Of a DNA stretch of 64,000 nucleotides, positions 43,787-52,393 are shown piece by piece. Position numbers and translations under genes: made by a program. Origin of the DNA: Acidobacteriota bacterium (lineage in GTDB: Bacteria > Acidobacteriota > Blastocatellia > Pyrinomonadales > Pyrinomonadaceae). The DNA lies in contig QQUY01000001.1 of assembly GCA_003385635.1 (NCBI GenBank), forward strand, positions 1,961,001 to 2,025,000. The letters run 5' to 3'. Positions within the stretch are counted from its first letter, which is position 1, and the number at the start of each line of letters is the position of its first letter. The notes beneath the pieces were generated by a model. It was not told the DNA's origin. It did not search any database and was given only the letters and a program-made list of their open reading frames with translations.

Positions 43787-45169
43787 GGTGAAGGTCCCCT
43801 CTTTATCAGTCCGCTGGTATGTATGCGCTCCGAAGAAGTCTCTCTGCCCTTGCAAAAGATTCACAGGAAGTCTGGCCGTAGTGAACGCATCGAAGTATGC
43901 CAGGCACGATGCGAAACAGTATGAGGGCAGGCCGGCATCCATCGATTTGACCGTGACTTCACGCAGAGCACCAACTGAATCTACGAGTTCTTCCTTAAAC
44001 GACGGATGGAGGATGAGATTTTGGAGATCCGGTTGGTGGGCGAAAGCCTTCCTTATGTCCTCAAGAAGCGATGCACGGATGATGCATCCGCCGCGCCAGA
44101 TCTTCGCAATCTCCTCAATATCGAGCCCGTAATTCTTGTCTTTTGAAGCGATGGTCAACAGCGACATTCCTTGTGCATACGTGAGAATGTACGCCGCAAA
44201 CAAACCCTTTCTGAGGGTTCCGACAGCCAACACGTCACCTAGCGGCCCGATCTCGCGAGGGTATTCTTCCGCCAGGCCAATACGTCGTTCCTTGAAAGAA
44301 GAGATCTGCCGCATAGTGACCGCAGAGTCGATGGTCGGTATCGGCACGCCCATTTCAAGTGCGACCTCCGAAGTCCATCTCCCCGTCCCTTTTTGGCCCG
44401 CCGTGTCGAGGATCTTGTCGACCAGATTTCCTTCGCCATCGTCGTCTTTTTTTGCAAGGATCTTTGCCGTTATCTCGATCAGGAACGAGTTGAGTTCTCC
44501 CGAGTCCCACTCGGCGAAGATCTCCGCGCATCGATCGGCGGATATACCCATTCCACGGCTCAGAATGTCATAGACTTCACAGATCAGCTGCATCATTCCG
44601 TATTCGATCCCGTTGTGGACCATCTTGACGAAATGTCCCGCCGACCCTGATCCCACGCGAGCGGCACACGGTTCTCCATTCACTTTCGCCGAAACTGCTT
44701 CCAAAACTGGCTTAACGTGTGAGTAGACCTCAGGATCGCCGCCGGACATGATGCTCGGGCCGTTTCGCGCTCCTTCCGCGCCTCCCGAGACGCCGGTGCC
44801 AAGAAATCCAAGGCCTGTCGCGGAAAGATCGTTCATTCTGCGTTCTGTGTCCGGAAAATGAGAGTTCCCTCCATCGATGATGATGTCGCCTTCTGCAAGA
44901 TGCGGCTGGAGCGCTGAGATCACCGAGTCGACGGGTTTGCCTGCAGGTACAAGCAGCATGATCTTCCGCGGCGCTGCGAGAGATTCCAGAAAGGGCCCGA
45001 GTTCGCTGAAGCCTTCAACCTCAAAGCCCTCGGTCTCGGAATTCAATGCCGCCGTCTTTTGCGGGTCGAGGTCGTATCCGGACGCCGTAAACCCTTGCTC
45101 GGCGACGTTCAACAGAAAGTTGCGGCCCATTGTCCCCAGACCAACCATCCCGAACTCTGCGTTTTCCAT
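43763..45169 (-). CDS. gnd: 6-phosphogluconate dehydrogenase, decarboxylating
   Basis: Gnd oxidises 6-phosphogluconate to ribulose 5-phosphate in the pentose phosphate pathway, forming NADPH and CO2. From the ATG at 45169, preceded by GGAGG, it has 468 residues, the family length. Motifs: MVGLGTMGRNFLLN (Rossmann), IIDGGNSHFPDTERR, GTGVSGGAEGARNGPSIM, the catalytic Lys in GHFVKMVHNGIEYGMMQ, and RRDFFGAH-like QRDFFGAHTYQRTD near the end. The last seven residues (SQWDNDQ) and stop are encoded by a heptad repeat tract. It is 17 bases downstream of the kinase-like gene and co-directional. Confidence 0.95.
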   Translation of the reverse strand: MENAEFGMVGLGTMGRNFLLNVAEQGFTASGYDLDPQKTAALNSETEGFEVEGFSELGPFLESLAAPRKIMLLVPAGKPVDSVISALQPHLAEGDIIIDGGNSHFPDTERRMNDLSATGLGFLGTGVSGGAEGARNGPSIMSGGDPEVYSHVKPVLEAVSAKVNGEPCAARVGSGSAGHFVKMVHNGIEYGMMQLICEVYDILSRGMGISADRCAEIFAEWDSGELNSFLIEITAKILAKKDDDGEGNLVDKILDTAGQKGTGRWTSEVALEMGVPIPTIDSAVTMRQISSFKERRIGLAEEYPREIGPLGDVLAVGTLRKGLFAAYILTYAQGMSLLTIASKDKNYGLDIEEIAKIWRGGCIIRASLLEDIRKAFAHQPDLQNLILHPSFKEELVDSVGALREVTVKSMDAGLPSYCFASCLAYFDAFTTARLPVNLLQGQRDFFGAHTYQRTDKEGTFTSQWDNDQ

Positions 45170-45186
45170 AATCCTCCGGCTCTCGA

Positions 45187-46107
45187 TCAAAGGTAGAGTC
45201 GTTCCAGCCAGTATTCTGCGGTCTTTAAATCGAGGTCGTAGTATTTTCCAAAGTCCTCGGCATCCCACGCCATACAGAGGACGATCTGGCATACTGCCCA
45301 GCGCACAAGTTCTTTCCGTTCAAGATCGAGCTCCCCGCAGAAGCGTTCTAGCGCATAATCAACCTGCCGATCGATATCCTCGCGCTCGCGGTAGAGCCTG
45401 TAGTGCTGGTTAAGAAAGACCGCCGATTCATATCCGCGGTGTCCGATCGCACCCTCGGGATCGATAACCTTGAAAGAGTGCTTTCCACTGGAAACGATAT
45501 TACCGTGGTGAAAATCTCCGTGGAGAAGCTGTTCGCCTCTGATGTCCGTCTTTTCCAGCGCATCCTTTCCGGCATCCAGAATTTGCTCAGGGAGTATCGC
45601 CGAGGTGTCATTTTCGAATGTCCCAAACCAAGTTTTCAAAGAGTGGAACGTCGGTCTTTTTGGGATATCCCTGGGAAGAACGCCTATCAGTTCAGCCGCG
45701 ACATCCACAGCGGAGGCGGGCCTGTCGGGAAAAGCTTCATCGAGCGTCTTGCCGGGCTTGAGTCTCTCGATCAGGATGGCGTTCCGTTCATCATCGTGTC
45801 CGAGCAGCCGCGGGGAGCGTGATGCGCCGTAATGTTCGAGTACTGCGGCCTGCTTGGCTATCACGTCTTCTTCCTCCGGAAAGCCGATCTTCATCACCGC
45901 TTTCGTTCCGTCTTCAAGCGAGCACACCGCGGTGAAGTTGAACGACTGCCGATCGAAAGGCTCGACTCGAATAATCTTCCACCGCGCGGCTAGCTCCGCG
46001 ATCGTCCCCGGAAGTGACTCGAGCCAGGAGATTCCGTGCCCGTCCCGTAGCTTCTCGATGTTATTTCTGAGGTCCCCGGGCACCTCGATCGTACTAAATT
46101 CGGCCAT
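45187..46107 (-). CDS. Aminoglycoside/hydroxyurea phosphotransferase-like kinase
   Basis: From the ATG at 46107 the protein has 306 residues of the streptomycin 6-kinase/hydroxyurea kinase (APH(6)-like) group: AVMKIGFPEEEDV with the ATP-binding Lys, AILIERLKPGKTLDE, the catalytic loop LLHGDFHHGNIV with Asp198, and the Mg-binding IDPEGAIG. Family members phosphorylate antibiotics, but in soil bacteria many act on sugars or metabolites. It precedes gnd by 17 bases, so an intracellular small-molecule kinase role in sugar metabolism is as likely as resistance. It is divergent from the PLP enzyme, with 41 bases between start codons. Confidence 0.8.
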   Translation of the reverse strand: MAEFSTIEVPGDLRNNIEKLRDGHGISWLESLPGTIAELAARWKIIRVEPFDRQSFNFTAVCSLEDGTKAVMKIGFPEEEDVIAKQAAVLEHYGASRSPRLLGHDDERNAILIERLKPGKTLDEAFPDRPASAVDVAAELIGVLPRDIPKRPTFHSLKTWFGTFENDTSAILPEQILDAGKDALEKTDIRGEQLLHGDFHHGNIVSSGKHSFKVIDPEGAIGHRGYESAVFLNQHYRLYREREDIDRQVDYALERFCGELDLERKELVRWAVCQIVLCMAWDAEDFGKYYDLDLKTAEYWLERLYL

Positions 46108-46148
46108 TGCTCTTGACGAGTCTAAAGGCATTGGCGGATTCTATCCAA

Positions 46149-47066
46149 ATGAAACCGCTCAAAGACGTTATCCGGCCGACATTATTCCTGACTTCGGAGA
46201 AGCTTTCCAGAGAAATGGGATTGGATCTCACGATCGCGACCGAGACATTTCAGCGTACCGGGAGCTTCAAGTTTCGCGCTGCGTACAATACAGCACTCAA
46301 TACAAACACAGACCATTTGATCACGGCCAGCTCAGGGAACTTCGGACAGGCACTCGCACTTGCCTGCAAGATGCTTCGAAAACGATGTCACGTCGTAATG
46401 CCCGAGACTTCAGCTCAAGTGAAGATCGACGCCGTCAGGTCTCTCGGCGCCGAGGTGATCCTTATCGACACAAGATCAGTGGGCCGCGAAGAGCGAGTTT
46501 CTCAACTTATGGAAGAATTCCAAGATGCCTACAGGGCAAGTGCTTACGACGACGAGAACGTGATCGAGGGGAACTCATCCCTCGGAGATGAGATAGCCGC
46601 GCGATCTGACTTTGACGCTGTGATCGTGCCGGTTGGAGGCGGAGGGCTGATATCCGGAATTTCCAAAGGTCTTTGCCGCGCCGGCGATCGTGCAAAGCTT
46701 TTCGGTGCGGAACCGGCGCTTGGCAACGATGCGGCGCGGTCGCTCGCATCAGGTGAATTGTTGAAGAATGAGAGCGAGCCTTTGACACTGGCTGATGGAG
46801 CCAGAACGCTTTCGCTTGGCAAACAGAATTGGAAGATAATTCGCGATGGCGTCAAGAAGATCTATGAGGTACCGGAGAATTCTATCAGGGATGCTGTTCA
46901 TGCCTACTTTCTTGACCTCAATTTGAAAGTTGAACCAACCGGAGCCTTGTCGCTCGCCGCCTTGACAGACAATCACGGCGACTTTGCAGGAAAACAAGTT
47001 TGCTGCGTCGTAAGCGGAGGCAATGTCGACCCCGCCGTCTATTCAGATCTTATCTCGCGGCACTGA
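46149..47066 (+). CDS. PLP-dependent threonine/serine dehydratase-like enzyme
   Basis: The 305-residue protein is a fold-type II PLP enzyme. The PLP lysine is Lys41 in GSFKFRAAYN, the phosphate cup is GGGGLISG near residue 165, and the region SSGNFGQALALACK binds substrate. Serine/threonine dehydratases and serine racemases have this layout. The family normally has an ACT regulatory domain in IlvA, missing here, as in catabolic enzymes and racemases. It could make 2-oxobutyrate for branched-chain amino acid synthesis, but the reaction is not certain. Confidence 0.82.
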   Translation: MKPLKDVIRPTLFLTSEKLSREMGLDLTIATETFQRTGSFKFRAAYNTALNTNTDHLITASSGNFGQALALACKMLRKRCHVVMPETSAQVKIDAVRSLGAEVILIDTRSVGREERVSQLMEEFQDAYRASAYDDENVIEGNSSLGDEIAARSDFDAVIVPVGGGGLISGISKGLCRAGDRAKLFGAEPALGNDAARSLASGELLKNESEPLTLADGARTLSLGKQNWKIIRDGVKKIYEVPENSIRDAVHAYFLDLNLKVEPTGALSLAALTDNHGDFAGKQVCCVVSGGNVDPAVYSDLISRH

Positions 47067-47499
47067 AGGAAAAGGGGTCTTAAGGCCGCTCTACATGTGC
47101 CAGAAGAAACAGGCTTATGTTGGTTGCCGTTGGCTGGCGACAAGCCCGACTAAGTTTGGAAGCTAGCGGCGTAGTCTTGAAGAGTGCGGTCGGCCTTCGG
47201 ACGAATTCCAAATTTCAAGTTCCAGATTTAAAGAGGAAGACAGGGTCTCCTGTCTTCTGTTATGCCCGTCGCTGGCGCTCCGGGTTCCGATTCGGTCTCC
47301 TGACTCCTGTCTTCTGTTTTGCCCGTCGCTGGCGCCCCGGGTTCCGATTCTGTCTCCTGTCTCCTGTCTTCTGTCTTCTGTTATGCCCGTCGCTGGCGCT
47401 CCGGGTTCCGATTCTGTCTCTTGACTCCTGACTCCTGACTCCTGACTTCTGTCTTCTGTTATGCCCGTCGCTGGCGCTCCGGGTTCCGATTCTGTCTCC
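47067..47499. repeat. Compound repeat: four copies of a constant block separated by growing heptad arrays
   Basis: A constant block of about 30 bases, starting TGCCCGTCGCTGGCG and ending GGTTCCGATTC, occurs at 47263, 47320, 47384 and 47462. Before each copy stand 2, 3, 4 and 6 heptads respectively (TCTCCTG, ACTCCTG, TCTTCTG). The array ends at the stop codon of the gene at 47500. The first 160 bases show no gene or repeat. Confidence 0.85.
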
Positions 47500-48852
47500 T
47501 TACCTGCGAACGTAAACGCCGTCAAACGACACATTGACGCCGCCGCAATTTTTGTTGTCGGAAACGATCAGGTACTTTCCTACCCTCGTCATCTTCACCC
47601 GGCAATCGTACTCGTCTGTGCCGCCAATCGACATAACGCGACCGTTCGGGGTCCCCTGGTCGTCGACCTCGCCGATGTGGATGTTGTCCCCGGTGCCTTT
47701 CCAGAAAGCGTTGCCCTTTATAGACAAAGCTCCAACCCCAATATTCTCGATCTTTAAATCATTCTCCCCGAAGATCCATTCTCCCGTCCACGACGCAGTC
47801 TCTTCCGGTCCGGTAGCAGCCCGGACATCTTCCAACTTGATCCATCCGACGGTCTCGTTTCCTTTTTCAGGCTGGTACCAGGCACATACGAAATCGCCGT
47901 AGCTGCGCGCAACAAGCAGTTCGTCGCCGCCGATCACATAAGCCTTCATCCGGCATTCCTCACCGTTGGGACAGTCGTCATCATCCCCAAAAAAATAGGC
48001 CCGTGAGGACCTATCTCCGTTTACTCTTACTAGCGAGAACTCTACATCCTGAGATGGAAAGTGCCCGTTACGGCACCAGTTTGGAGGATTACCCTGAACA
48101 TACGAAGCAGTTTTCGCTGTATAAAACTTTGAAGACTGCATTTCGAGCGGGAACTTTTCGAACGGAATGACAACTTCAAATCCTCCAGCCGCATACGGGC
48201 CTACCTCGTAGGGATCGAAGAAGAACAGCAGACCTTTTTTAGAGATCGCCCAACTTTCGAAATTCGCCTCGTCCGGTCCGGCGCCTCGCGAGATCCAATC
48301 CTCGTCTGCAAAGTTGCCCATCTGTTTCGTAAGGTCTTCTATTGCGATCTCGGAGATCTTGTTCAGGTATCCGCTGTTTGACTTGAAAAGATCCCCCAGT
48401 CTGAGTTCTTTCATTTCTTTGCGGTCGAAATTGAGTGTCGAGGTCCAGTGATTGGGATGGGCGCCACCGCTGTATGTCGAGATCCCGAACGAAACGCTGA
48501 TCAGACTCTCGTCCGCGTGTTCGATCTCGTATCCGAGATCAAGTGTGTAATTGACACCGTCGGGCAGGACCTTGCGGTCCTCATCAGTCATTTCATCGAT
48601 CATAGTCCTGAACTCGGTTACCGACGCCATAGCGTGTTCTTTTGCGGCTTTATTAAACGCTCCTGCCATCGCCGAACGGTCATTCAGCGCGGGGTAAGAA
48701 ACATCGATGTCGAAGCGCTTGGAATCGCTTGATTCCTTGATCGTTTCGGTCCGGAATCTCGCATCAGAGACCTTGTTGTCATCTTGTGCAAGCAGGCTTG
48801 CTGAAAGTAGTGCCGAAAGAAAAAGCAGTGCGATCGAGGTTGTACGGTTCAT
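47500..48852 (-). CDS. Secreted DUF3298/DUF4163 (RsiV-like) protein with C-terminal extension
   Basis: The 450-residue protein has a signal peptide (TTSIALLFLSALLSASLLAQ), a domain resembling DUF4163/DUF3298 (YPALNDRSAMAGAFNKAAKE, ISVSFGISTYSGGAHPNHW, LLFFFDPYEVGPYAAGGFEV) and about 190 extra residues with PNWCRNGHFP, LLVARSYGDFVCAWYQPEKG and a final strand-rich part (WTGEWIFGENDLKIENIG). DUF3298 proteins include RsiV, which binds lysozyme. The second half has SH3-like features (WYQPEKGNETVGWIKLEDV). Export and a cell-wall or small-ligand binding role are likely; nothing more can be said. Confidence 0.75.
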   Translation of the reverse strand: MNRTTSIALLFLSALLSASLLAQDDNKVSDARFRTETIKESSDSKRFDIDVSYPALNDRSAMAGAFNKAAKEHAMASVTEFRTMIDEMTDEDRKVLPDGVNYTLDLGYEIEHADESLISVSFGISTYSGGAHPNHWTSTLNFDRKEMKELRLGDLFKSNSGYLNKISEIAIEDLTKQMGNFADEDWISRGAGPDEANFESWAISKKGLLFFFDPYEVGPYAAGGFEVVIPFEKFPLEMQSSKFYTAKTASYVQGNPPNWCRNGHFPSQDVEFSLVRVNGDRSSRAYFFGDDDDCPNGEECRMKAYVIGGDELLVARSYGDFVCAWYQPEKGNETVGWIKLEDVRAATGPEETASWTGEWIFGENDLKIENIGVGALSIKGNAFWKGTGDNIHIGEVDDQGTPNGRVMSIGGTDEYDCRVKMTRVGKYLIVSDNKNCGGVNVSFDGVYVRR

Positions 48853-48900
48853 TTGTTCTCTCCTAAAAAAAAATCGTAGAATCGGTCGCTGAACGGCTCC

Positions 48901-50178
48901 TCAACTCCTTCTTGCGAACGGGACCGTTCGTTCATCTCCGGCCTTGAGAATGTGGCGCCTAAGTACATCGAGCGCTGCCTGACTCGTTCTCCAGCGGACC
49001 AGGTTCCTGTCTCCCGGCAAGTTTAGAAGGATCGCTTTCGAGTGATGCGGACCGGCAATCCCGATATAAACGGTACCAACGGGCTTTCTGTCCGTACCGC
49101 CTGTCGGACCCGCGATCCCGGTCGTGGAGACGCCATATGTCGCTCCGGATCTTTCGCGGGCTCCTTTTGCCATCGCCTCCGCGACCTCGGCAGAAACTGC
49201 ACCGTGTTTCTTGATCAACGCCTCGTCCACGCCGAGCAGGTCCGATTTCGCCTCATTCGAGTAAGTTATGAACCCTTCTGCAAAATATCCGGAAGCGCCG
49301 GGAACATCAGTTACCCTTTGCGCAACAAGCCCGCCCGTACAACTTTCGGCTGTCGACAGCCATTCATTCCGTTCGCGCAAGAGATCCCCGACCACTTTCT
49401 CGATAGGTTCGCCTTCAGTTGAAAACACGGCGATCCCTAGCTTTTCAACTATCTTCTGCGCAAGTTCCGAATTCAGATGGTCTGCTTCAACGACGGTACT
49501 GGCCGAGGAAGTGAGCTGGACCTCAACTTCCGTCTTGCTGTGAAGAATCGCAGTTTGCGGATTTTCATACCGGGTATAGATCGGCGAGATCAATTCGTCG
49601 AGTTTGGATTCTCCAAGCCCTGAAACAAGTATTCTCTTGCGCCTCACCGCAATCTGCCCGGACGACTTTGTCAGCTCAGGCAGAACGTGATCGATGAACA
49701 TCGGTTTTGCCTCCCGGGGTGGGCCAGGCAGCACGACCAGTTTCTTCACTCCTGTCTCAGCCATCATCCCGACTGCGCTGCCGTTGGGGTTGGGAAGCAC
49801 CCTGCTCCCCTTGATCACGAAAGCCTGCCTCTTGTTCTTCTCAGGCATTTCGTAGCCGTAAGCCTTGAATCTTTCACGGAGGTCGTCTACCAGGTCCTGT
49901 CGGAATTCAAGCTCAAGACCGAGAGCCCTGGCCGCGACCTCTCGCGTGATATCGTCTTCGGTAGGGCCCAGCCCGCCCGTAGTGATAACAATATCTGAAC
50001 GCGAGATCGAATCCTTCAGCGTTTCCTCTAACCGAAGGCGGTCGTCGCCGACTACGGTCTTGAGCATTACCTCGATCCCGATCTCATTTAGCAGCTCTGT
50101 AAGCCAGAGGCTGTTGGTGTCAGTTTTGGTGGGCGTCAGAAGTTCTGATCCGATCGCTACGATCTCTGCCGTCTGCAT
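48901..50178 (-). CDS. cinA: CinA-family nicotinamide-nucleotide amidohydrolase
   Basis: The 425-residue protein has the N-terminal MoCF-like/CinA domain (VAIGSELLTPTKTDTNS, ITTGGLGPTEDDITRE) and C-terminal PncC domain (STAESCTGGLVAQRVTDVPGASGYF, VSTTGIAGPTGGTDRKPVGTVYIG). CinA in many bacteria splits nicotinamide mononucleotide to nicotinate mononucleotide and ammonia for NAD recycling, while the N-terminal part hydrolyses ADP-ribose. Full length fits. It is the last gene of a minus-strand operon led by the Fur-family regulator, with 48 bases from the preceding gene. Confidence 0.93.
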   Translation of the reverse strand: MQTAEIVAIGSELLTPTKTDTNSLWLTELLNEIGIEVMLKTVVGDDRLRLEETLKDSISRSDIVITTGGLGPTEDDITREVAARALGLELEFRQDLVDDLRERFKAYGYEMPEKNKRQAFVIKGSRVLPNPNGSAVGMMAETGVKKLVVLPGPPREAKPMFIDHVLPELTKSSGQIAVRRKRILVSGLGESKLDELISPIYTRYENPQTAILHSKTEVEVQLTSSASTVVEADHLNSELAQKIVEKLGIAVFSTEGEPIEKVVGDLLRERNEWLSTAESCTGGLVAQRVTDVPGASGYFAEGFITYSNEAKSDLLGVDEALIKKHGAVSAEVAEAMAKGARERSGATYGVSTTGIAGPTGGTDRKPVGTVYIGIAGPHHSKAILLNLPGDRNLVRWRTSQAALDVLRRHILKAGDERTVPFARRS

Positions 50179-50226
50179 TGAGGGATTATAACCAATCGGA
50201 CCCGGACCGCCGCATTAGAGGGCGGT

Positions 50227-51078
50227 CTACTGCACGTTCTTGTCGTAGATGTCGTGAAGCACTTCTGTGATGGGTTTGCGGTCCGAGAATTCCTCTTCGT
50301 CCGACCGCTTTCTTGCGAACCTGCTCTTTCGGCCTGCCTGTTGCGAAGTTCCGTTCCTTGCTTCGGGTTCTCTTTCATTCATCCCGGTTTCGGTTACGGT
50401 CCTCAGAACTCTTTCATTTTCCGTTTCCGAATCCTTACCGGCCGACAACTTATCCGCGATCTTTCGGGTCCTGACTTCCTCATCGGGGGCCTTTGCTCTG
50501 CTTTCCTCGAGCAGCATCGTTCCCTTGTTCTTCCTCAGCCTTTCAAGTGTCCTGATCGCTGACGCGTTCTGAGGCGCTTCCTTCGGATCGCGTTCGATCT
50601 TTCGCAACAACCGAACATACTCGCGAAGATCTTTGGACGGATGCAAGTAGGTCGATTCGTCGGCATTTTCGTTCTCTACCACATATGCCAGGTGGCTGAT
50701 CGCAGAGGCGTGGTCGCCGATCTTTGCGTAAAGCGCACCGAGGGAGAAGTACACCAGCGGCGGCGCGCCATGCATCCGCTGAAGGATGCTCTCCCCCTGA
50801 TTAATAGCGTTCTGGACCTCGAAGCCAAACCACTTCCGGTCATCGTCCCGGAGGATCTCGTTGGCTGCAAGATAAAATTCAAAAACTTCCCTGATCCCTT
50901 TTTGGGAGGGTTGCGAGAAAGTCTTCCATAGAAAATAGGCAAAGACTCCGAAAAAGAAGACGACCACCATTGGAAACCCCGCAACCACGAGCATTGTCGC
51001 GATTACGCCAAAGGTTAGCGCGTACTGGGTCTTTTCCTTTAGCGCGAACGTGTCTTTCTTTTGCAGCTTGTTTGCCAC
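50227..51078 (-). CDS. Membrane-anchored protein with TPR-like region
   Basis: The 283-residue protein has two hydrophobic helices (YALTFGVIATMLVVAGFP and MVVVFFFGVFAYFLW), then a helix-pair segment resembling a TPR (LVYFSLGALYAKIGDHASAISHLAYVVENE) and a long, charged, low-complexity C-terminal tail of about 100 residues rich in Glu, Arg and Lys that ends LHDIYDKNVQ. It is between the ferredoxin-like gene and cinA on the same strand. No family is assigned. It might anchor a complex at the inner membrane. Confidence 0.65.
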   Translation of the reverse strand: MANKLQKKDTFALKEKTQYALTFGVIATMLVVAGFPMVVVFFFGVFAYFLWKTFSQPSQKGIREVFEFYLAANEILRDDDRKWFGFEVQNAINQGESILQRMHGAPPLVYFSLGALYAKIGDHASAISHLAYVVENENADESTYLHPSKDLREYVRLLRKIERDPKEAPQNASAIRTLERLRKNKGTMLLEESRAKAPDEEVRTRKIADKLSAGKDSETENERVLRTVTETGMNEREPEARNGTSQQAGRKSRFARKRSDEEEFSDRKPITEVLHDIYDKNVQ

Positions 51079-51125
51079 TTTCGTCTCTCGAACGAGGCCC
51101 CGGCGAGGCCGAATATCGATGAAAT

Positions 51126-51740
51126 TTACTTTTCCTCACCCTCAGGTGTCTTCGAATCTTCGCTTTCGGCGGATTCGTTCCCGTTCGACTCGGAATGTTC
51201 TTCCGGCTTCTTGGCCTCCTGATCCGCGCGATCCATCTTCCAACCGAAGCCCGCCAAAAACTCCATTGCCTTGCCGGCTGCTTCATAAGGCGAATTGATC
51301 ACGTACGAGAAAGTCTCGCCGAGCGCGATCGCCTCAAGCTCAACAAGCGACGCAAACTTCTTGTCCAGAGGCATCGTCTCGAACTCTTTTCGGAACTCCT
51401 CTCCCGGCTGCGGCTCTTCTTCTCTCTTTTCGGCTTCCTTCGTTTTCTGTACGGACATGATCTTTAGTTCTCCCGCCTTATCGATTCTTGCCTGACAGGC
51501 AAGTCTGTCGCCCTGCCCGATCCGATTCTCCGTCAGTTGGTCAAGCTCAACCTTGGTGGGCTCTGAGAGCAGGTCTTTTCCGATTCCTACCCTCATCACG
51601 CAGCGATGCTCTTCTTCACCTTGTCGGCAGCCGTCGTCGACAGCTACCCCCATTCGCTTTGCAGCGTCCATCAAATAGGTCTCGACGGCGATAATGCCTT
51701 CGAGACCCTCGTTTTCGAACGTGACCAGTACTTCTTTCAT
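51126..51740 (-). CDS. 2Fe-2S ferredoxin-like protein with a missing cysteine
   Basis: The first 95 residues look like a plant-type ferredoxin (VLVTFENEGLEGIIAVETYLMDAAKRMG, then GCRQGEEEHRCVMRV and RLACQARI), but only three of the four cluster cysteines are visible: the expected CxxxxCxxC loop is replaced by C-8-C with acidic residues and His between. The remaining His (EEHRC) could be a fourth ligand, or the cluster is lost. The rest contains KLEFETMPLDKKF-like helices and an acidic tail. It lies 10 bases after the Fur-family gene, so iron-linked regulation is plausible. Confidence 0.7.
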   Translation of the reverse strand: MKEVLVTFENEGLEGIIAVETYLMDAAKRMGVAVDDGCRQGEEEHRCVMRVGIGKDLLSEPTKVELDQLTENRIGQGDRLACQARIDKAGELKIMSVQKTKEAEKREEEPQPGEEFRKEFETMPLDKKFASLVELEAIALGETFSYVINSPYEAAGKAMEFLAGFGWKMDRADQEAKKPEEHSESNGNESAESEDSKTPEGEEK

Positions 51741-51750
51741 TCGGTCTTAA

Positions 51751-52269
51751 TCAATTTATAGTTGTCTTGACCCTTACGCGGGGTTGCGCGCCGGATGCGG
51801 CGCTTGTAACTTCTTCTTCCTTTTCCTGGCATTTTTCACAAAGGCCGAGAATCCGAAGGGAGTGATGGGTAGGCTTAAAGTTGTACTTGTCGGCCATCGC
51901 ATCCTGCATCGCTTCGAGTTCCGCCGAGAAAAACTCTATCACCACACCGCATTCGGTGCAGATCATATGATCGTGATGCTCATGATCAAAGTGATGCTCG
52001 TAATACGTACGCCCATCGCCCAGCCGCACCTCACGCGCGAGTCCGGCATCAGTAAGCAACTTCAATGTCCTGTAGACCGTCGTCTGGCCTACATTCGGGT
52101 CTTTTTTCTGTACGAGCCAGTAGAGGTCTTCAGAGGCGAGGTGATCCTCCGTTTCAAGAAACACCTCAAGTATCAGTTCCCTCTGACTTGTCTTTCGAAG
52201 GCCGCGTTTGCGGATGTGCTCCTCAAATACCTCTTTCTCTTCTTTGAAGTCTGATTTGTCTCCGCTCAT
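51751..52269 (-). CDS. fur: Fur-family metal-dependent transcriptional regulator
   Basis: The 172-residue protein has the Fur winged helix ([17 protein letters not shown], then [19 protein letters not shown]) and the His/Cys-rich regulatory domain ([18 protein letters not shown] and [11 protein letters not shown]), with two CxxC pairs for structural zinc. It could be Fur or a Zur/PerR paralogue; the metal is not decided by eye. It leads the operon with the ferredoxin-like, membrane and cinA genes, spacing 10 bases to the next. The divergent side is the DUF2520 gene end, 124 bases away. Confidence 0.9.
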   Translation of the reverse strand: MSGDKSDFKEEKEVFEEHIRKRGLRKTSQRELILEVFLETEDHLASEDLYWLVQKKDPNVGQTTVYRTLKLLTDAGLAREVRLGDGRTYYEHHFDHEHHDHMICTECGVVIEFFSAELEAMQDAMADKYNFKPTHHSLRILGLCEKCQEKEEEVTSAASGAQPRVRVKTTIN

Positions 52270-52393
52270 AACTCTTCAGGGCGGGTGTGGAGTTGGTATT
52301 ACCGCCAAGTTGCGCGTAATCGCTATCTTATCACCTGAAAAAAGAAAACGAAAAGTTTTGCTTCATGTGCGGCAGCGACCTCTAACCGGATCA

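Noticed and set aside
47263..47494. Constant blocks considered as CRISPR repeats
   Set aside because: The intervening sequence is itself repetitive heptads, there are only four copies and no cas gene is nearby.
47163..47534. Minus-strand frame with repeated GAPATGITEDR-like peptides
   Set aside because: The peptide repeat is only the translation of the compound heptad array; it overlaps the true end of the secreted protein gene.
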